Of a DNA stretch of 11,214 bases, positions 6,875 to 11,214 are shown in pieces. Position 1 is the stretch's first letter. Each line of letters starts with the position of its first letter. Below the pieces are notes generated by a model. The model searched no databases and was not told where the DNA came from. It worked only from the letters and a program-made list of their open reading frames with translations. Source of the stretch: Thermoplasmata archaeon (lineage in GTDB: Archaea; Thermoplasmatota; Thermoplasmata; GCA-020350865); contig CP070672.1 in the NCBI GenBank assembly GCA_020351895.1, forward strand, positions 2,469,601 through 2,480,814, in the 5' to 3' direction. The position numbers were made by a program, and so were the translations under genes.

Positions 6875-8296
6875 ATGAGAAAAACGATGGCAATTGGAAT
6901 GGTTTTAGCACTGATCGTTGTTGCATTCGCAGGAATGTCAATGAACGCGGGTGTGGAGGAGGATGAGGTGGCGACTCGTCAAGGATTGGGCACTACGCAA
7001 CTTATGTTCCCTGATCTAGGATGTGGCATGTCTTTGGAAACAACCTTACAAGGTAGCAGTAGTGATCCACTTTCGGAAATTGTACCTTCTTGGGTAGACA
7101 TAGTGGATGCAGAAGTCGTGTCAAACGACGGCGAAGGCGTCTATATAGCAGTACTGGACACGGGGCTTTTGGAAAGTTGGCCATACTTCTTCTCAGAAGC
7201 TAATATCGCCTGGGAATTGGGCAAAGGTTTCAGCCATGATGTATGGTGGGATGATGCTATTGGGGACTTTGTATTTGGCCCACTTCTTGACGACCGCGGA
7301 TTTGTGACTAATGAATATGGCTCAGGTCACGGCACCGCTGTGACAAGCACGATAACCGGCTACAGACTAGGGGATTACTGGGTTAGGGGCGTTGCTCCAA
7401 AAGCAACAATAATCCCAGTGTTGGTTCTTGACTCTTGGTTCCTTGATTGTCCAGATCCCAACTACCAAACCAATATGTTCCAGGAAGGTGTTTATGACGG
7501 AAAAGTCGACATGCTATACGGATCCTATGAAATGGTGTCTGCTGGCATCTACTACATTGCAGACCTGGCTGAAACTTTAGATGGGCCGGTGATCATAAGC
7601 ATGAGTCTCTACTCGCCTGTCCCAGATAAAGTTCTAGAAGATGCCATTGACTACGCAATTGACAAGGGCGTAATCGTGGTTGCTGCAGCTGGCAACTTCG
7701 GCAACTTGGGAATGGTTTGGCCAGCTGGATATCCACAGGTAATCTCAGTTGGTGCTGCGGGATGGACTGAGAATTGGGTTCCAGTACTCAATTTCGATTT
7801 CTGGCTAAACGATGTGCCTGAGAAACTCAATACGAAGGATGTCTGGGGAAACAATTGGCAAATCTATCTTACAGAGTACAGTTCCAGGCCAAACAAGGAT
7901 CTTGGACAAAAACCTTCCGACCTAGACCTCACTACTATAGCTTCCTGGGCTTTTAGTCCGAATAAACTGGACGTTTACTGGAACGGCGTGGAATGGGTTA
8001 ATCCCCCTCCAGCTTATCTTCATGGAGGAGGTACAAGTGTGGCTACACCTATTACATCCTCTATCGCGGCACTCATCTTGCAAGACCATCCAGAACTTAA
8101 TCAACGCGAAATGGAAAAGATTCTAAAGAATGCAGCGAGTGGTCTACCCTTGGCATGCGATGGAGCTTGGCTTTTTGAATTTCATTGGTTCGAGGGAATA
8201 TTCCGCTACGGACACTTCGAATGGTGTGGAACTGACTACGGCGCAGGATTCCTTCAAGCAGATGCAGCAATGAAAACTGCTAAGACTCATACCTAG
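6875..8296 (+). CDS. Secreted subtilisin-family (S8) serine protease (473 aa)
   Basis: Secreted endopeptidase with the subtilase catalytic set: Asp95 in VLDTG, His152 in GSGHGTAVTS, oxyanion Asn274 in AAAGN and Ser388 in GGGTSVATP. Residues 1-~25 are a signal peptide (MRKTMAIGMVLALIVVAFAG). About 65 residues separate it from the catalytic domain, and they do not show a recognisable I9-type inhibitor prodomain. Asp-to-His spacing (57) and Asn-to-Ser spacing (114) are longer than in subtilisin BPN' (32 and 66), so there are insertions; the second contains a Trp/Asn-rich stretch (residues ~284-385) that may shape substrate binding. The catalytic domain runs to ~470 with no C-terminal anchor, repeat domain or membrane helix, so the enzyme is probably released or held noncovalently. 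The start is fixed by the perfect Shine-Dalgarno. The stop is TAG, with TAA six codons later. Likely roles are extracellular protein degradation or processing of surface proteins; the target is unknown. Confidence 0.95.
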   Translation: MRKTMAIGMVLALIVVAFAGMSMNAGVEEDEVATRQGLGTTQLMFPDLGCGMSLETTLQGSSSDPLSEIVPSWVDIVDAEVVSNDGEGVYIAVLDTGLLESWPYFFSEANIAWELGKGFSHDVWWDDAIGDFVFGPLLDDRGFVTNEYGSGHGTAVTSTITGYRLGDYWVRGVAPKATIIPVLVLDSWFLDCPDPNYQTNMFQEGVYDGKVDMLYGSYEMVSAGIYYIADLAETLDGPVIISMSLYSPVPDKVLEDAIDYAIDKGVIVVAAAGNFGNLGMVWPAGYPQVISVGAAGWTENWVPVLNFDFWLNDVPEKLNTKDVWGNNWQIYLTEYSSRPNKDLGQKPSDLDLTTIASWAFSPNKLDVYWNGVEWVNPPPAYLHGGGTSVATPITSSIAALILQDHPELNQREMEKILKNAASGLPLACDGAWLFEFHWFEGIFRYGHFEWCGTDYGAGFLQADAAMKTAKTHT

Positions 8297-8332
8297 GACA
8301 TTCATAACGGTATCTAAATTTCCCCTTAAACC

Positions 8333-8350
8333 TTCTCTTTTTTCTTTTTA
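8333..8350 (+). terminator. T-rich terminator of the S8 protease gene
   Basis: The pyrimidine tract TTCTCTTTTTTCTTTTTA lies ~37 nt after the protease stop and is rich in uninterrupted T runs, the usual signal for archaeal RNA polymerase termination. No hairpin is needed or seen. Confidence 0.55.
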
Positions 8351-8581
8351 TAATTTATATCCAAACCTTCATTTCTTCGCGTTTTCAATATAATTATAAC
8401 CCCTATTGTTTCTAAATCCCTTCCCCCTGCTCAATCCCAATCTGTTCTCGCCCGCTACTCCTTGCAAGGATTCACTCTCCACTCTCTTCTCCTCAAGCTA
8501 TTAGGATATTCGTTTGTAATGGCTTTCGCTTCGAGCCCTACCAAATCCTACCATACACAAAATATATGAATAAGTAATAGG
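8351..8581. other. Convergent intergenic region, no gene seen
   Basis: Between the protease terminator and repeat copy B. The plus strand is pyrimidine-rich at ~8415-8500. TCCTTGCAAGGA (8459-8470) is a 12-bp perfect palindrome of unknown role. On the minus strand, in the place where copies A and C have a promoter and a gene start, there is only a weak AT-rich stretch and a 17-codon frame (from 8554) that does not resemble the beta-helix signal peptide. Confidence 0.5.
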
Positions 8582-8704
8582 CCTTCTGCTCACCCTCCCT
8601 TATTCCAGTTGATCTGTGGTGATTCTGCGCTGGATGATTTGGGTGGCAGGTGCAGCTCAGCTGTGTGGTGAGCGCGGAGGCGGGGGTTGAGCGAGGGGGG
8701 ATGC
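8582..8704. repeat. GC-rich ~125-bp intergenic repeat, copy B
   Basis: Same orientation and block order as copies A and C: TGCTCACCCTCCCTTATTCC, GATTTGGGTGGCAGGTGC, TGTGTGGTGAGCGCGGAGG, then a G-rich end. The terminal inverted repeat is TGCTCACC (8587-8594) with GGTGAGCG (8667-8674), seven pairs plus a T/G position that would be a U-G wobble in a plus-strand RNA. Unlike A and C it lies at the 3' end of a beta-helix gene (9 nt past the stop) with no gene behind it on the minus strand. Confidence 0.8.
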
Positions 8705-8712
8705 GGCATCCC
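8698..8712. terminator. Short perfect inverted repeat next to the third beta-helix stop codon
   Basis: GGGATGC and GCATCCC are separated by one base, 1-2 nt beyond the TAA at 8714-8716 on the minus strand, at the junction with repeat copy B. The mRNA could form a 6-bp GC-rich hairpin with a 3-nt loop. There is no T-run on the minus strand, so transcript-end stabilisation is as likely as true termination. Confidence 0.35.
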
Positions 8713-8713
8713 T

Positions 8714-11059
8714 TTACAATGGAACTTCCCACTCGCATTCAGCCTGGGCATGGACCCAATATCCTCTTCCTGGGACAAAATAGTCATTTTCATCAAGGTC
8801 ATGCCAAGTTTTAGTTGAGGCGTTATACCATTGTATCAAATCTACATCTTGGCCAAATGTGAGGTTATTCAAACCATCGCTCCGGTTATAGCTTGTCAAT
8901 GAAGGATAGCCTACAATGTTCCAGCCTTCATATAGGTATATGGTTTGGTTTGAGGTTGATTGGGTGCCTGAGTATTCAAGTATAACTCCATCAGATTCTG
9001 TGATATGAATCCAAAATCCCATTGTTTCGTTTAACTTAAAAAGGTTGTTTCCAAAGAGTTTGCCAACTTTGTGGTGCATCCAAAGATCGTCTACGTTTGT
9101 TGAATTATACCATTGGACTGCATCATACCAACTATCGATTGAGTCGAGGACACTGATAAGCTCCTGCTCATCCTGGGTTAATGGAATTGAAATCAGATTC
9201 CAACCTTCCCACAAATACGATATATTTCCAATAGGTTGCATTAATGGATAATTATCTTGTGAATCTATGTCTAGTTCGTAAGGGGTATCACCAATCCCAT
9301 CATTTCCTGGAATATTCTGGTTCGGTCCACTGAATTTATCATATCCTCTGAAATCGGACCAGTAATTTCCACCCGAGGGATATCCGTCATCCCAATAATT
9401 TGCACTATTGTCAGAGGCCTGTTTTCCTGGAAGGTTCATGAAGTTGTTATGATGAATATAGATGTCATTATTCGAGGAAGATAGCCATACACCATATGAT
9501 TGGCTTGAGAATATGGTGTTTCCTGTAATATTCACATCGCTATATGATTCTATACTTATCCCATAGCCATTATCGCGAATCGAATTATTACAAATAACAG
9601 CGGTAGAGGAGAGTATTAAGAATAGACCATAACCATTCCCAGATATGTAATTCTCATTTACTAGGGGATTTGATGATTTGTTAATGGAAATACCATAAAT
9701 GTTATTAGAATAAACCGAATTATTTTTTAAAACGGAGTTGTCCGAATACCAAAGTCGTATACCGTAGTCATTATTATATACTGTATTATTTATAAATAGT
9801 GCATCATCTGAAGATTCGAGATTAATCCCATAGGTATTTGCATGTACAAGATTACCTGAGAAGGTGGCTCCTGTCGATGATGAGCTTAGAAATATGCTCT
9901 CATCATTGTATGAAACATTATTGTCAATTATAATATTATTTGATGATCGAGTGAGTTGAAGACCATACCTTTGATTTGACGATATGAAATTATCAGAAAT
10001 GTAATTGTTAGAAGATTCGTAAAGAAAGATGCCATCTCTGTTATCAGTAAGATTATTACCTGTAATATTTGCATAGCTGGAATATGCAAGTTGTATAGCT
10101 GGGTCAGTGTAGTTTATTGTCAAGTTTTTTATTTCAATATTTGCACAATTTGCTAGGATTATCTGTCCGACCTGGATGCCATCAAAATTCAAATTATTGG
10201 AATCCATGTAATAATACACAGGATTGCCATTCACAAGATTATTCGTGGGTATGTAATGGGTGGTGTAATATGCTGGAAAGTTTCCCTGTATCCTGATACC
10301 ATCATTAATGAATATATTATTTGTAATGTTTATGGAATATGTTTGGATTGATAAACCCTCCCATTCATTGAGCGAAAAGAAATTATTTGATATGTTATTA
10401 TCACGTGCTTCAATAAAAATACCATACCATCTGTTTAACATTATGGTGTTATTTATCACGAAATTGTAATATGAAGACCCGGTAATTAACATACCCCGTG
10501 TATTCGAAGAGGCATTATTGTCCATTATCACGTTATATTTTGAAGAATGTAAGTAGATACCATTACGGTTGAATATGACCTCATTATTCATTATCGTGTT
10601 GTTGTGGGATGATGAATCAAGACTGATACCGTCGAAATTAGCCCTAACGTTGTTGTCTGTAACGGTATTATTTTTCGTGTAATAAAGATCGATACCCTTA
10701 TCCCCATTTTTCACAGTGAATCCTGTGAGGTTTACCCAATGTGCATTTATTCTAATAACACTTCCGCTATCATTACCATCTATAAATGTATGGTTTCTAT
10801 CTTCTCCTGTCAAATTTATTGTTGTATCAATAACAAGATTCTCGTAATATATCCCATTGTATACATACACTGTATCACTAGGATCAGCTACATTTATTGC
10901 GCTCTGTATACTTGTGTACGCTCCCCCACTCCCAGTGGTATTGACGTAAAGAGTAGCCCCTCCAACTTTCAGAGTAAAATCCACAGTAACATCCACGATA
11001 ACAACAACGCTCACCATCATGATCAGACTAAGCCAAATCGCAATTACCTTCCTGCCCAT
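8714..11059 (-). CDS. NosD-like right-handed beta-helix secreted protein (781 aa), intact
   Basis: Secreted or surface parallel beta-helix protein. The signal peptide (MGRKVIAIWLSLIMMVS) is identical over its first 17 residues to that of the 829-aa paralogue, and the N-terminal module (TLYVNTTGSGGAYTSIQ, TVYVYNGIYYENLV, LTGEDRNHT) is close. Asn-rich repeats of 22-24 residues occupy ~115-550, with the insert near residue 276 (VNGNPVYYY, GQIILANC). The linker at ~552-610 has GGNYWSDF, GNDGIGDTPY and SQDNYPLM. Residues ~611-781 are the tandem C-terminal module (GWNLISIP; GWNIVGYPS; GLNNLTFGQDVDLIQWY; GRGYWVHAQAECEWEV). Its end blocks match the 829-aa paralogue far better than its central repeats do. 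The ATG is set by the shared start and a TATA box 24 nt upstream, with no Shine-Dalgarno, so the mRNA is probably leaderless. The gene is flanked by repeat copies B and C in direct orientation. The ligand is unknown; carbohydrate binding or modification is the family expectation. Confidence 0.93.
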   Translation of the reverse strand: MGRKVIAIWLSLIMMVSVVVIVDVTVDFTLKVGGATLYVNTTGSGGAYTSIQSAINVADPSDTVYVYNGIYYENLVIDTTINLTGEDRNHTFIDGNDSGSVIRINAHWVNLTGFTVKNGDKGIDLYYTKNNTVTDNNVRANFDGISLDSSSHNNTIMNNEVIFNRNGIYLHSSKYNVIMDNNASSNTRGMLITGSSYYNFVINNTIMLNRWYGIFIEARDNNISNNFFSLNEWEGLSIQTYSINITNNIFINDGIRIQGNFPAYYTTHYIPTNNLVNGNPVYYYMDSNNLNFDGIQVGQIILANCANIEIKNLTINYTDPAIQLAYSSYANITGNNLTDNRDGIFLYESSNNYISDNFISSNQRYGLQLTRSSNNIIIDNNVSYNDESIFLSSSSTGATFSGNLVHANTYGINLESSDDALFINNTVYNNDYGIRLWYSDNSVLKNNSVYSNNIYGISINKSSNPLVNENYISGNGYGLFLILSSTAVICNNSIRDNGYGISIESYSDVNITGNTIFSSQSYGVWLSSSNNDIYIHHNNFMNLPGKQASDNSANYWDDGYPSGGNYWSDFRGYDKFSGPNQNIPGNDGIGDTPYELDIDSQDNYPLMQPIGNISYLWEGWNLISIPLTQDEQELISVLDSIDSWYDAVQWYNSTNVDDLWMHHKVGKLFGNNLFKLNETMGFWIHITESDGVILEYSGTQSTSNQTIYLYEGWNIVGYPSLTSYNRSDGLNNLTFGQDVDLIQWYNASTKTWHDLDENDYFVPGRGYWVHAQAECEWEVPL

Positions 11060-11083
11060 GGGATAAAGTATTACAAAAGCAAG

Positions 11084-11091
11084 TTAAATAC
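11084..11091 (-). promoter_or_regulatory. TATA box of the 781-aa beta-helix gene
   Basis: On the minus strand GTATTTAA follows the same GCGGAAG element as in the 829-aa gene and lies 24 nt before the ATG at 11059, so initiation at or beside the start codon is expected. It overlaps the edge of repeat copy C. Confidence 0.6.
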
Positions 11092-11214
11092 CTTCCGCTC
11101 ACCCTCCCTTATTCCAGTTGGTCTGTGTTCACTCTGGGCTCGATGGATTTGGGCGGTTGGTGCCGCTTGCTGTGTGGTGAGCGCGGAGGTGGGGGTTGAG
11201 TCGGGGGGATGGCA
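11089..11214. repeat. GC-rich ~125-bp intergenic repeat, copy C (reaches the window edge)
   Basis: Very similar to copy A over its first 30 bases and last 45 bases, with a more variable centre (GATTTGGGCGGTTGGTGCCGC). CGCTCACC (11096-11103) and GGTGAGCG (11176-11183) are perfect reverse complements. It starts 30 bp upstream of the beta-helix ATG, matching the 31 bp of copy A. It may continue past the window. Confidence 0.8.

Noticed and set aside
5088..11214. Insertion sequence or MITE with the repeats as termini
   Set aside because: No transposase, no target-site duplication visible at the copy edges, and all copies are in direct orientation, so I describe them only as repeats.

Overview
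The window looks like chromosomal DNA of an archaeon. The NosD-type genes have TATA boxes 24-25 nt upstream of their ATGs, which implies near-leaderless transcripts. One gene is a Ras/Rab-like small GTPase, and three genes encode secreted, Asn-rich, NosD-like beta-helix surface proteins. This mix fits sediment Thermoplasmata-type archaea (for example Marine Benthic Group D) or another small-GTPase-bearing archaeal lineage. The taxon is inference; no rRNA or tRNA is present to fix it.

Layout. Positions 1-5057 hold two minus-strand beta-helix genes in tandem. The first (1-2493, running off the left edge) is cut by a single in-frame TAG at 994-996, with 331 open, homologous codons after it. The second (2568-5057) is intact. 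A divergent intergenic region (5058-5677) carries the beta-helix promoter, copy A of a GC-rich repeat, a G-rich stretch and an AT-rich promoter region. Two plus-strand genes follow: a small GTPase with an unrecognised C-terminal extension (5678-6607) and a secreted subtilisin-family (S8) protease (6875-8296). A convergent intergenic region (8297-8713) carries a T-rich terminator and repeat copy B. A third, intact minus-strand beta-helix gene (8714-11059) follows, with its promoter and repeat copy C at the right edge.

How it fits together. The three beta-helix proteins share an N-terminal module and a C-terminal tandem 'GWN' module around variable central repeats, as expected for secreted or cell-surface carbohydrate-interacting proteins. 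The GTPase and the protease are separate transcription units with homologous ~100-nt 5' leaders: a possible GC stem, a shared 37-nt block (34/37 identical) and a full Shine-Dalgarno GGAGGTGAT. This suggests common post-transcriptional control. Between them, two adjacent copies of a 10-bp palindrome abut a TATA box. The most interesting points are the in-frame amber codon, the three-copy GC-rich intergenic repeat (candidate structured RNA or recombination element), the duplicated leader and the palindromic operator candidate. No CRISPR array, transposase, rRNA or tRNA was seen.
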